DNA of 44,661 nt, taken from positions 1 through 44,661 of the forward strand of contig NZ_FMYP01000033.1 of assembly GCF_900096565.1 (NCBI RefSeq), read 5' to 3'. This document shows positions 16,922-25,471 of the stretch, one piece after another. The DNA comes from Williamwhitmania taraxaci. Its GTDB lineage: Bacteria; Bacteroidota; Bacteroidia; Bacteroidales; Williamwhitmaniaceae. Both the position numbers and the translations under genes were made by a program. The stretch's first letter is position 1. Each line of letters opens with the position of its first letter. Below the pieces are notes generated by a model. The model had not been told where the DNA came from. It worked only from the letters and a program-made list of their open reading frames with translations, and made no database searches.

Positions 16922-16991
16922 GGCAGTAGTATAGAGGGGTATAAAGATATGAAAACCCCGAAGTTTATCGCAAATTATACCGTTGTAATGG

Positions 16992-17414
16992 TCAAAATGT
17001 TTCTACTGAAAATTTCCTTGATCCACTGGAAAGAAGCTCTATTTTAATCATTACGGTGTCCTCCGGGATTAGTTCTTCGATAACTTCGGGCCATTCAATA
17101 AGGCAAATTCCTTTGCCAAAAAAATACTCTTCGTAGCCGAAATCGTATGCCTCTTCAATAGTTTTAATGCGATAGAAGTCAAAGTGGTAAACGAAATCGC
17201 CAGTGGTGGTGGTATATTCATTAACAATTGCAAAGGTAGGGCTGCTAACCACATCGATCACATGGAGTTGTTTGCAAATCTCCTTAATTAGAGTCGTTTT
17301 GCCTGCGCCCATGGCTCCTTGGAATGCAAAGAGACGTTTGCCTTTAAAGCTAGATATTAGTGTTTTGGCTACCATTGGTAGCTCGTTGATGCTATCAATT
17401 ACAATAGGCTCCAT
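16992..17414 (-). CDS. tsaE: TsaE, ATPase for tRNA threonylcarbamoyladenosine (t6A) synthesis
   Basis: This 140-residue P-loop protein has Walker A GAMGAGKT at 33-40. It also carries the family segments VSSPTFAIVNEY and HFDFYRIKTIEEAYDFGYEEYF, then ICLIEWPEVIEELIP. TsaE acts with TsaB and TsaD, which are not in this window, to place t6A at position 37 of ANN-decoding tRNAs. It starts 2 bases after the stop of porX, so it belongs to the porW-porX transcript. Confidence 0.95.
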   Translation of the reverse strand: MEPIVIDSINELPMVAKTLISSFKGKRLFAFQGAMGAGKTTLIKEICKQLHVIDVVSSPTFAIVNEYTTTTGDFVYHFDFYRIKTIEEAYDFGYEEYFFGKGICLIEWPEVIEELIPEDTVMIKIELLSSGSRKFSVETF

Positions 17415-17416
17415 GA

Positions 17417-18982
17417 TTATTTTTGTTGGGGGTCGAGAACAATAAATGGTATGAGCATCTCCTCCACCGAAACACCTCCATGTTGAAACGTATTTTTATA
17501 GTATTTGGAGTAGTGGTTATAGTTATTGGGATAGGCAAAAAAGTCTCGGTTTGTGGCAAAGATATAAGTAGAGGTGATATTGGTTTTTGGCAAGTGAACC
17601 TCTTCCGGCTTAAGTATTTCAAAAACACTTTTAGGGTCGTAGTTTAGGCTTCGTCCAAGTTTGTAGCGGAGATTTGTCGAGGTATTTTTGTCGCCCACTA
17701 CTTTCACTGGGTTAGTTACTCGAGTGGTGCCATGGTCGGTAGAAATGACCACTGTGATCGGTAACTCTGCCAACTCTTTCAGTAGGGCGTAGAGATCGGA
17801 ATGAATAAACCAACCGTGGGTAAGGGTTCGGTAGGCTGCTTCGTCTGAGGCCAACTCTTTAATTAAGTCCATTTCGGTGCGGGCATGCGAGAGCATGTCC
17901 ACAAAGTTATAGACAATTACGCTTAGGTCATTCTCTGCAAACTGGGCAGTGTTTCCCAAGAGTTTCTTTGCCGAACCTGGGGCGATGAATTTTTCGAAGT
18001 AGACCTTGTAGTTCTTGCCTAGTCGCTTAAGCTGGCGATGTAAAAACTCTTCTTCAAACTGATTCTTTCGTTCATCCTCATCGTCGTAAACCCATAACTC
18101 TGGATGGTTTTTCTGCATCTCAAGGGGCATCAGTCCCGAGAATATGGCATTACGAGCATATTGGGTGGCTGTGGGTAGAATGCTACAGTAAACTTCTTCT
18201 TGGCGCAACCTGAATAGTTGAAGCAGTTCGGGTGCTATTGTTTTCCATTGGTCGAAGCGAAAGTTATCAATGAGGATAAATACAACTTTTTGGCCTGCGT
18301 CTACAAGCGGAAACACCTTACTACTAAGTAGATCGTTGGATAGCGTTGGCTTGTCGGTATTTGTTTTATCGAACCAACTCTTATAGTTATGCTTGATCCA
18401 CTTCACATATTCTTTGTTGACCTCTTCTTTGAGCAGTCCATATACCTCTTTAATACCGGGGTCGGAACTTTCTTCTAATTCAAGATCCCATGCTACCATT
18501 TTTTTCAGGATATTAACCCAGTCCTTATAGTTACGTGCGGAGGTAAGCATTGAAGAAATTTGTCCAAAAACCATTCTGAAATCTTGGCTCGATTGCGCAT
18601 CAACGAGTTTAGTTTTGTGGATGTGCTTCTTTATGGCTAGGAGGAGCTGGGACGGGTTAACAGGTTTTATTAGGTAGTCGGCAATTTTGGAGCCAATAGC
18701 TTGGTCCATTATGTCTTCTTCTTCGCTCTTGGTTACCATAACCACCGGCATCTGAGGTCGAATCTCCTTAATCTGAGCGAGAGTTTCTAGCCCGCTCAGT
18801 CCGGGCATATTTTCGTCGAGAAAAATAAGGTCGAACTGATTCTCTTTTACAAGTTCCACGGCATCGAGTCCGTTAGATACAAACTGAATGGCGTAGCCTT
18901 TGTTTTCCAAAAAAATGGCGTGAGGTCGGAGCAAGTCCATTTCGTCGTCAACCCAAAGGATCGTATTTTTTCCTGTTGCCAT
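17417..18982 (-). CDS. porX: PorX, response regulator with PglZ-type effector domain, T9SS regulator
   Basis: The product has 521 residues. The N-terminal receiver (1-~125) contains ILWVDDEMDLLRPHA and the phosphorylation site LIFLDENMPG (Asp56). A helical linker leads to a PglZ/alkaline-phosphatase-superfamily domain, with metal-site motifs in VVFILIDNFRFDQW, the nucleophile region PTATQYARNAIFSGLMP, and VVISTDHGTTRV. PorX controls T9SS gene expression, with PorY as kinase and the sigma factor SigP as partner in Porphyromonas; its effector domain acts on oligonucleotides. It follows porW by 1 base and precedes tsaE by 2, a tight operon. Confidence 0.95.
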   Translation of the reverse strand: MATGKNTILWVDDEMDLLRPHAIFLENKGYAIQFVSNGLDAVELVKENQFDLIFLDENMPGLSGLETLAQIKEIRPQMPVVMVTKSEEEDIMDQAIGSKIADYLIKPVNPSQLLLAIKKHIHKTKLVDAQSSQDFRMVFGQISSMLTSARNYKDWVNILKKMVAWDLELEESSDPGIKEVYGLLKEEVNKEYVKWIKHNYKSWFDKTNTDKPTLSNDLLSSKVFPLVDAGQKVVFILIDNFRFDQWKTIAPELLQLFRLRQEEVYCSILPTATQYARNAIFSGLMPLEMQKNHPELWVYDDEDERKNQFEEEFLHRQLKRLGKNYKVYFEKFIAPGSAKKLLGNTAQFAENDLSVIVYNFVDMLSHARTEMDLIKELASDEAAYRTLTHGWFIHSDLYALLKELAELPITVVISTDHGTTRVTNPVKVVGDKNTSTNLRYKLGRSLNYDPKSVFEILKPEEVHLPKTNITSTYIFATNRDFFAYPNNYNHYSKYYKNTFQHGGVSVEEMLIPFIVLDPQQK

Positions 18983-18983
18983 T

Positions 18984-21650
18984 TTATTTGTAGTATTGCT
19001 TAAAGAAGATTAGGTAGTTCTGGATGTTTTTCTCGGCCACAAAAAGTGCGTAGTTCTCTTTGGATATTAAGAAGAAGGTGCACTCCTCTGCTGTCGCATT
19101 GAGGAACAAATCAGGCTGGGTCTTTATTCGCTGATAGTAATCAAGAGCCTTTGCTTTGTTTGGAAAAACATCTACTACTATTTGGTTAAAACTTTGGTTT
19201 AGTTGGGAAGAGGCAATGTTTAAATTGTCGTTGATGTAGTTATCTAAATTAAAGGAGACCAAGTTGAATTTAACACGATTTAGGTCCATCTTATTTGTGA
19301 TCACAACCATAAAATACTGCTCTCCATCCGAATCGGTATAGGTAATGCTGAGTTTACTTGCATCTGTTTTTGGTGATGTCGATTCCGTATTACCACCCAG
19401 TGTTAGCTTTAGTTCCAGCTTGTTCAATGCAGCAACCATCTCTGTCGCTTGCTTGCCCTCCTCTGTGTCGGGGTGTTTTTTAGATACCTCAACAAGTGCA
19501 TTTCTATAGTCACCAAGATTTCCCGGACCGCCCTTGCAAATAGCCATGAGCAAGTCGTACTTTGGCATGAGATTGCTTTTTGGGTAACGGGTTACCGCTG
19601 CGGTAAGCAATCGTTCTGCTTCTGCATACTGGTTGTTGGAAACAAGCGTGTATATGGTTTGGTATCCATTTTCCTCTTCCGCCAGCTGCCGTTTCATTGT
19701 ATTTAAATAATCAGGGTTCGAAATAGCCATTGCAAATGGACTATTTGGGAATCGGGTAACGAGGAGGTCTCGGTATTTGGTAGTCCGACTATTATCATTG
19801 TTCGCTTTCGAAAGTTGGTAGAGGTTAAAATAAACTGCTACTAAGTTTTCGCTAGACTGGAATCGCTGTGCGAATTCCTCATACAGTTTAATGGCGGCAG
19901 GGTAGTCCTTCATTTTATTTTGGTAGACTTCAGCCGCTTTAATTAGCGATGACTCAACTTTACTAATTGAGGCTTTCATTGCAGAGTCGGACAGGGGCAA
20001 GTCCAAGAGGTAAAACTCTCGCGATTTATTTGATAGGGCAACCTTCTGAACGGCTATGGCTTGCTCTTTAACCTCATCATTTTGTTCGGTAACGATTAAC
20101 GCAGAAATCCCTTTGTTTTTACGACGCCAGTTATCTTCGAGTTTCCGTTTTCCCCAAAGCATTTGAAATTCGGAAAGGCCTACACCAAGCGTTGCCGAGT
20201 TGTAAAAATACCATTTGCCACCTTGTTGTCCTGCTAAGTTTTGGGAGGCTTGCTGCTGCTGGTATAGCGAGGTGTTAAAACGTTGTTCTTCCTCCTCTTT
20301 TCTCTTCTGCTGCTCCTCCTCTTGAACCCTTACGATAAGTTCCGCAATAAGAGCATTGCGATCGGGTTCACTCATTAAGGCCACTCGTTGAAGGCTATCT
20401 TGGTGGCTAACGATACGTAGGTTTGTGATTAATTCAGTTAGATTGTCGGCTTTTAGTTTTACCTGAGCATAGTCGGGGTAATTTTCGTCGATAACGCTAA
20501 CGGCAGTGTCGTAGTATGCCTGAGCCATTATATAGTTTGGTCGCTCAAAGTAGAGATCGGCGAGCGTTGTGCTCGATAATCCTTTCTGAAAATCGTTGGA
20601 AACACTTTTGCTTACTGAGATGGTTAAGTTTTCAATGGCCGCATTTTTATTTCCCTCAGCCAGATCTATTCTGCTAAGCGCATAGTAAACCAAATCGAGG
20701 TATTCTATATTCTTGTCGTCCTTGGCCATTTTGTAGAGCAACTTGCGGAGATCCTTTCCTTTTTGACCCTCTTGGAATAGGTTGGCCAGCTTAATTTGGG
20801 CGTTAAAGGCGGTTTCATATGGTGGATTCATGCGAGTTACCCGCTTAAAGTAGGAGATGCTCTGTTCTATTTGCCCAACTTTTTCGTAGAGTTGTCCCAG
20901 CAGATAGGTTAGCCGAATTCTCTTGGATTTATGCCAACGGTATTCCATTGCCTTTTCGAGGTATGGAATGGCTTCTCTGTATGATTTCCGCTTAATATTA
21001 AGATCGGCAAAGGAGAAATTCAACTCTGGTTTTAACTCTTCTGGCAATTTCTTATCAGTTTCCAAAGAGCGCAGCATCTCTTGCGATTGCTCGTATCGAC
21101 CCAATAGGGCTTCTATACGAGCGTTCCAAAGTTTTGCCTCAAACAGTATTGGATTGTTTGGGTACTGCGTAAACATAAAATCGAATGTTTGCTGGGCTTT
21201 GTCAAAATCGTTGCTGTAAACACTGGCTTTCCCAATTAAAAGATAGGCTTCGGGAACCCATGCGCAGAATTCATTTTGGTTATAAAAAGCCCGATATTTC
21301 TTCGAAAGAATACCACTCTTGGGTTTAGGTTTTACCGTCAAGGAGTGACGAGCAATTAATGCCGAGCCTTTTTTTACTGCTCGATCCATATCGCCCGCAA
21401 GGGAACCCGCCATTTGCTTATTGCCAAAAGTAAAAACAGGCAAGAGGTTGGTGTAATTTAGGGGATACGTGTTCTCTGCCTTCTCAACGCCTTTCAGGTA
21501 ACTCTTGTTGCCGTTGAAATAGTAGTTGTAGTAAGCGGTTAAATTATGATAGTTGCGCGAGACTAAAGTGTTTTTTCGAGTAGAGCAGGCAGTGATCAGG
21601 AGAACAACGCCTACGGAAAGGATAAGAAACTTTTCGCAGGATGATTTCAT
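18984..21650 (-). CDS. porW: PorW/SprE, T9SS-associated TPR lipoprotein
   Basis: The product has 888 residues from the ATG at 21650, which opens a lipoprotein signal MKSSCEKFLILSVGVVLLIT ending in lipobox ITAC. The frame is open to 21722, but that would put 24 extra residues before the signal. The mature start STRKNTLVSRNYHNLTAYYN, with NYYFNGNKSY, is diagnostic for PorW/SprE. TPR-like helical repeats fill ~130-420 and ~620-760, with a Glu/Gln/Lys-rich coiled segment near 465-490. PorW/SprE is an outer-membrane-associated periplasmic lipoprotein needed for T9SS function, reported to link the motor to the outer-membrane complex. It leads the porW-porX-tsaE-ald cluster. Confidence 0.92.
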   Translation of the reverse strand: MKSSCEKFLILSVGVVLLITACSTRKNTLVSRNYHNLTAYYNYYFNGNKSYLKGVEKAENTYPLNYTNLLPVFTFGNKQMAGSLAGDMDRAVKKGSALIARHSLTVKPKPKSGILSKKYRAFYNQNEFCAWVPEAYLLIGKASVYSNDFDKAQQTFDFMFTQYPNNPILFEAKLWNARIEALLGRYEQSQEMLRSLETDKKLPEELKPELNFSFADLNIKRKSYREAIPYLEKAMEYRWHKSKRIRLTYLLGQLYEKVGQIEQSISYFKRVTRMNPPYETAFNAQIKLANLFQEGQKGKDLRKLLYKMAKDDKNIEYLDLVYYALSRIDLAEGNKNAAIENLTISVSKSVSNDFQKGLSSTTLADLYFERPNYIMAQAYYDTAVSVIDENYPDYAQVKLKADNLTELITNLRIVSHQDSLQRVALMSEPDRNALIAELIVRVQEEEQQKRKEEEEQRFNTSLYQQQQASQNLAGQQGGKWYFYNSATLGVGLSEFQMLWGKRKLEDNWRRKNKGISALIVTEQNDEVKEQAIAVQKVALSNKSREFYLLDLPLSDSAMKASISKVESSLIKAAEVYQNKMKDYPAAIKLYEEFAQRFQSSENLVAVYFNLYQLSKANNDNSRTTKYRDLLVTRFPNSPFAMAISNPDYLNTMKRQLAEEENGYQTIYTLVSNNQYAEAERLLTAAVTRYPKSNLMPKYDLLMAICKGGPGNLGDYRNALVEVSKKHPDTEEGKQATEMVAALNKLELKLTLGGNTESTSPKTDASKLSITYTDSDGEQYFMVVITNKMDLNRVKFNLVSFNLDNYINDNLNIASSQLNQSFNQIVVDVFPNKAKALDYYQRIKTQPDLFLNATAEECTFFLISKENYALFVAEKNIQNYLIFFKQYYK

Positions 21651-21795
21651 GAGTAATTTTTTAAGTAATAAGGAACCATGCAACTTCCATCGTGGCGTAT
21701 TCATCTTCTTGTTGTAGTGCAACGGCCCAACGAATATGTTACTGCCATCATGCTAATTATTAAAGTATTTCCAAGATTTCCCTTTACATCTGGAA

Positions 21796-21803
21796 CAAAA
21801 ATA
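21796..21803 (-). promoter_or_regulatory. Possible -7 element for the porW operon
   Basis: Read on the minus strand this is TATTTTTG (TAnnTTTG). It would give a leader of about 140 bases before the porW ATG. No TTTG box is seen at the usual spacing. Confidence 0.3.
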
Positions 21804-21904
21804 AGCCAGATAACGGAGGGTAACCTTTTTAACAACTATTTATTTGAAGAATTATTTTCTCTCCGTAAAAATAGCGGGATTTTTTGAAACTGAAGTATCA
21901 TTCT

Positions 21905-21939
21905 TTAAAACAAAAGAGCCAAGCAATGCGCTTGGCTCT
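21905..21939 (-). terminator. Intrinsic terminator of the SiaB/SiaC-like operon
   Basis: AGAGCCAAG at 21915-21923 pairs perfectly with CTTGGCTCT at 21931-21939 around a 7-nt loop. On the minus strand it is followed by TTTTGTTTT. It lies 20 bases after the stop codon of the SiaC-like gene. Confidence 0.88.
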
Positions 21940-21958
21940 AAATGTATGCTCGTTGCCT

Positions 21959-22357
21959 CTAGTAAGCGAAGTAATTAAACGGGATGCAAACTAAGTCCGA
22001 GAGTTCTTCGCCCGATTCCTTAATCTCATCATCATCGGATTCGTAGTACCAGTTTACCACAATTTTGTTGCCCATATCGTGAACCTTCCTGAGTTCAAAA
22101 AGTATGTCGAGTAGAAATTTAGCTGAAGAGGAGTTAAAATAGGTCATGCGGAAGTTCGTGATGATTACGGGCTTGTCGAATTCCTTGTTGTTCGTGAAGG
22201 TTTCATCTATGTAATCTTGAATCCAAGTAACCACTGGTTTGTAATAGCCAATAACATTCTCTGGCCTCGAGAATCCTGCGATGTCAAGGGTGTGCTTTGA
22301 GGGATTAAAATTCACATCGGGTGTGAATTCTGTTGGTTCGATTATTAAAGGCTTCAT
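21959..22357 (-). CDS. SiaC-family regulatory phosphoprotein (DUF1987)
   Basis: The 132-residue product begins MKPLIIEPTEFTPDVNFNP. It has family features: FSRPENVIGYYKPVVTWIQDY, the strand-loop FRMTYFNSSSAKFLLDIL and the acidic segment YYESDDDEIKESGEELSD. In Pseudomonas, SiaC is phosphorylated by SiaB and, when unphosphorylated, activates the diguanylate cyclase SiaD. The Ser cluster in YFNSSSAKF sits where the regulated residue lies in the family. The ATG at 22357 is preferred over a GTG at 22366. It is 21 bases after the SiaB-like gene. No diguanylate cyclase or SiaA phosphatase is in the window, so the output is unknown. Confidence 0.88.
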   Translation of the reverse strand: MKPLIIEPTEFTPDVNFNPSKHTLDIAGFSRPENVIGYYKPVVTWIQDYIDETFTNNKEFDKPVIITNFRMTYFNSSSAKFLLDILFELRKVHDMGNKIVVNWYYESDDDEIKESGEELSDLVCIPFNYFAY

Positions 22358-22378
22358 AGTCGTCACTCAATTGTTAGT

Positions 22379-22891
22379 TTACTGGTGACATATGGTAATG
22401 TCTATGGAAAACAGCATGTACTTATCGTTGATTTTTTCAAACGAAAAGCCAATCTTATTTTCGGATACCTTAGCAATGTTAATTATTCCTAAGCCTGCGC
22501 CACCTCTGTTATTCACGGCATTATGCAAAATTGTGTTTTTGTATAGCTCTTTGAGTCCGGTCCGGTCTAGCGAATTTACTAAGTCAAGGCGCTGCTTCAA
22601 GTTTGGAACTTTAGCATTAAGCAAACTATTTGCAGCCGAAATAGTAAAGTTCTTTGAGTCGATACCGAGGTTAAATATAGGTGTGTGCGCTATGATGTCG
22701 CCATCTAACACTACATCTTGGTGTCGATAGATGTTTTCGAGGCCTTCTACAATGGCGGCGTACACCTTCTTCTTAATGGTAATATTCATACCATAATCGT
22801 CTAAGATGGTTGTCATCTTATTCAAGAGAAGGCCTATTGCTTCATAGCTTAAAGGCCCGTTGTGTGTAAGTAATGTTGTCTCTGTAATCAC
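22379..22891 (-). CDS. SiaB-family protein kinase (DUF6272)
   Basis: The 170-residue product starts at a GTG, with no ATG nearby. It is GHKL-kinase-like without a phospho-His domain: an N-box-like segment AAIVEGLENIYRH (~50) and a G-box-like GGAGLGIINIAKVSE (~130). In the Sia system SiaB is the kinase for SiaC. The direct neighbour downstream is a SiaC homologue and the pair shares one terminator, which supports the assignment. It may sense or relay an unknown signal, since the protein has no sensor domain or membrane segment. Confidence 0.82.
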   Translation of the reverse strand: MITETTLLTHNGPLSYEAIGLLLNKMTTILDDYGMNITIKKKVYAAIVEGLENIYRHQDVVLDGDIIAHTPIFNLGIDSKNFTISAANSLLNAKVPNLKQRLDLVNSLDRTGLKELYKNTILHNAVNNRGGAGLGIINIAKVSENKIGFSFEKINDKYMLFSIDITICHQ

Positions 22892-23097
22892 CTGATAGCT
22901 CCTATGTTTTAAGCATCGGAAAGTTAATGATTATTTTCAAAATGCATTAAAAAATATCGACGAATATTTCATCTTGAGTATTTGTTTGCATTTGTCAATT
23001 ATTTGGCCACATATTTAGAGCGTTTGAATTACGTTTTTATTGTTGACGGCAATAGAAAAATATTGGTCCAATGCTTGGTCCTTTGGAATTGAATGAA

Positions 23098-23122
23098 AAG
23101 AGTTGCCTTTTGGGCAACTCTT
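23098..23122 (-). terminator. Intrinsic terminator of the lpxC-fabZ/lpxA operon
   Basis: AAGAGTTGCC at 23098-23107 pairs with GGCAACTCTT at 23113-23122 around a 5-nt loop. It lies about 30 bases past the lpxA stop on the minus strand, where CTTTTC follows the stem. Confidence 0.75.
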
Positions 23123-23152
23123 CTATTAAACTACAATCAAACGTTTCTCTTA

Positions 23153-23962
23153 TTAATCATCTTCCTCGGCTACGGAACTTCCAGTTTTGAGACCGCTTCG
23201 AATAATGCCGCGTTTGGATCCCTTGATGAAGTTCACGATGTAGTCTCGGTCGGGATTGGAAGGGATGTTGTTTTCGATCCACTCAATTCCTTGCGATACA
23301 TTCAGCCCCTTTTGATAGATTGTACGGAAAATCTCATGGATTTCGGCAACCTGTTCTGGGTTAAATCCTCGGCGTCGTAGTCCAATCGTATTTAAACCAA
23401 CGTAGCAGAGCGGTTCTTTTCCTGCTTTTACGTAGGGTGGAATATCCTTACGAACCAACGCTCCTCCAGAAACCATTACATGGGAACCAATTCTTACAAA
23501 CTGGTGCACCAGAACGTGGGCACTTAGTATGGCAAAATCGTCAATTTCCACCTCTCCGGCAAGTTGAGTGCCATTCCCGAGGATTACATTGTTACCCACA
23601 ATGCTGTCGTGAGCCACATGCACATAGGCCATCAAAAGGCAATTGTTTCCAACTATCGTTTTCACCCTTGCGGCAGTGCCTCTGTTCACGGTAACACATT
23701 CGCGGATGGTGGTATTGTCGCCAATTTCCACGAAACTCTCTTCTCCTTTAAATTTAAGGTCTTGAGGAATTGCTCCGATTACTGCTCCTGGGAATATTTT
23801 ACAATTCTTTCCAATTTTCACATTGTCGAGAATAGTGGTGTTTGGGCCTATCCAAGTCCCTTCTCCAATTTCCACATTTTTACTAATGTAGGCGAAAGGC
23901 TCCACAACTACATTAGCCCCAATTTTCGCTTCGGGATGAATATATGCCAGTGGCTGATTCAT
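23153..23962 (-). CDS. lpxA: UDP-N-acetylglucosamine acyltransferase LpxA
   Basis: The product has 269 residues and catalyses the first step of lipid A synthesis. It is a left-handed beta-helix of hexapeptide repeats (AYIHPEAKIGANVVVEPFA…). The catalytic His is in YVHVAHDSIVGN (His118), with the following GNGTQLAGEVEI coil and the C-terminal helical domain (GLRRRGFNPEQVAEIHEIF). It starts 7 bases after the lpxC-fabZ stop, the same operon. Confidence 0.96.
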   Translation of the reverse strand: MNQPLAYIHPEAKIGANVVVEPFAYISKNVEIGEGTWIGPNTTILDNVKIGKNCKIFPGAVIGAIPQDLKFKGEESFVEIGDNTTIRECVTVNRGTAARVKTIVGNNCLLMAYVHVAHDSIVGNNVILGNGTQLAGEVEIDDFAILSAHVLVHQFVRIGSHVMVSGGALVRKDIPPYVKAGKEPLCYVGLNTIGLRRRGFNPEQVAEIHEIFRTIYQKGLNVSQGIEWIENNIPSNPDRDYIVNFIKGSKRGIIRSGLKTGSSVAEEDD

Positions 23963-23969
23963 GGTGTCC

Positions 23970-25367
23970 TTATTCTTTAAATTTTGTTATTTGGGCTGTG
24001 AGTTCTCCTTCTAAAACTAAGGTGTCTCCAACGTAAGCTTGACCATACATGGTAGCAATACCCCTGCGGATGGGCTCTACAAACTCCATCTTAAATATGA
24101 GGGTGTCGCCGGGAACCACTTTGCGTTTAAATTTAACCTTGTCGATTTTCAGGAAGTAAGTGAGGTAATTCTCAGGGTCGGGTACTGAATGCAGAACGAG
24201 AATTCCTCCAACCTGTGCCATTGCCTCAATTTGGAGGACGCCTGGCATCACCGGTTCTTCTGGGAAGTGACCTACGAAAAAGCCTTCGTTCATGGTTACG
24301 TTTTTCACTCCAACCACCGATTTGTCGTCAAGAGCAATAATCTTGTCGATGAGCAAGAACGGTGGGCGATGTGGCAGAATCTTTTGAATCTGCATGATAT
24401 TGAGCAACGGTTGTTGGTTGATGTTATATTCGGGTGCCGATCCCTTCAAGGCTTCTCTTCGGGCCATTTTCCGAAGCACCTTGGCAAACTCGGTGTTGGC
24501 GTGATGTCCCGGGCGAATAGCCACAATTTTCCCCTTGATGGGTTGGCCAAGCAAGGTTAAATCGCCAATGAGATCGAGCAGCTTATGTCGAGCAGGTTCA
24601 TTTTGGTAGCGAAGGTCAAGGTTGTTAAGGAATCCTTCCGGTTTCACATGGATTCGAGGCTTGTTAAAGAGATCGGCAATTCTGTCGAGTTCCTCCTGAG
24701 GTACTTCGTGCTCCATGATCACAATTGCATTCTCCAGGTCGCCCCCTTTAATTAGGTTGTTCTTGAGAAGAAATTCTAACTCGTGGAAAAAGACAAAGGT
24801 ACGGCATGGGCCAATCTCCTCGTTAAATTCGCTTATGGAGCCCATCCGTGCATATTGGTTCCCCAAAACGCGCGATTTGTAATCAATGAGAACATCCACT
24901 TTAAATTCGTCATCGGGGTAGGCAACAATCTCAATATTCCCCTTTGGGTCGGTATAAACAATTTTTTCCTTAATAACGAAGTAGTTCCGATCGGCTGTTT
25001 GCTCCACGGTACCCACGGACTCAATAGCCTCAACAAAATATTTGCTACTGCCGTCCATGATTGGTGTTTCGGGAGCATTAATGCGCACAATGGCATTGTC
25101 GATGCAGCTGCCAGCCAATGCGGCCATTACATGCTCGATGGTGCTAATGCGAACGCCGTTTTTCTCAATGGTCGTTCCCCGCGAAGTGTCTACTACCAGT
25201 TCGGCCGAAGCGTCTAGAATTGGCTCACCTTCCAAGTCGGTACGTAGAAACTTAATTCCGTGATTTTCTTCGGCAGGACAGATGGTTAACTCAACCTGTA
25301 GGCCTGTGTGAAGCCCTTTACCGTGCAGTGTAACTGGTTCCTTAATTGTATGTTGTTTATCTGCCAT
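23970..25367 (-). CDS. lpxC-fabZ: Bifunctional LpxC deacetylase / FabZ dehydratase
   Basis: The 465-residue product is a fusion. Residues 1-~300 are UDP-3-O-acyl-GlcNAc deacetylase, with zinc ligands His79 in ISTIEHVMAALAG and His/Asp in RHKLLDLIGDLTLLG. Residues ~315-465 are the (3R)-hydroxyacyl-ACP dehydratase, with HRPPFLLIDKI (catalytic His just before RPPF) and the catalytic Glu in MPGVLQIEAMAQVGG. This fusion is normal in Bacteroidota. It joins the committed lipid A step to fatty acid elongation, which compete for the same hydroxyacyl-ACP. It is followed by lpxA; lpxD upstream has its own terminator. Confidence 0.96.
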   Translation of the reverse strand: MADKQHTIKEPVTLHGKGLHTGLQVELTICPAEENHGIKFLRTDLEGEPILDASAELVVDTSRGTTIEKNGVRISTIEHVMAALAGSCIDNAIVRINAPETPIMDGSSKYFVEAIESVGTVEQTADRNYFVIKEKIVYTDPKGNIEIVAYPDDEFKVDVLIDYKSRVLGNQYARMGSISEFNEEIGPCRTFVFFHELEFLLKNNLIKGGDLENAIVIMEHEVPQEELDRIADLFNKPRIHVKPEGFLNNLDLRYQNEPARHKLLDLIGDLTLLGQPIKGKIVAIRPGHHANTEFAKVLRKMARREALKGSAPEYNINQQPLLNIMQIQKILPHRPPFLLIDKIIALDDKSVVGVKNVTMNEGFFVGHFPEEPVMPGVLQIEAMAQVGGILVLHSVPDPENYLTYFLKIDKVKFKRKVVPGDTLIFKMEFVEPIRRGIATMYGQAYVGDTLVLEGELTAQITKFKE

Positions 25368-25410
25368 TACGCGGACTTAATTTGTGTTAAAATTGGGCGC
25401 AAGATATAAA

Positions 25411-25455
25411 AAAAAAGAAAACCCGCCATGACGATATATTCTCATTGGCGGGTTT
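25411..25455 (-). terminator. Intrinsic terminator of lpxD
   Basis: AAACCCGCCA at 25419-25428 pairs with TGGCGGGTTT at 25446-25455. On the minus strand the stem is followed by TCTTTTTTTTT. It sits between lpxD and lpxC-fabZ, so those genes, although adjacent, are at least partly transcribed separately. Confidence 0.88.
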
Positions 25456-25471
25456 GATAGCATTGTATAAT

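Larger units (their letters stand above)
21651..21958. other. Intergenic stretch upstream of porW
   Basis: The 308 bases contain the upstream region of porW, with TATTTTTG on the minus strand at 21796-21803 as a candidate -7 element. They also hold the terminator of the SiaC-like gene. No coding sequence is supported. Confidence 0.5.
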
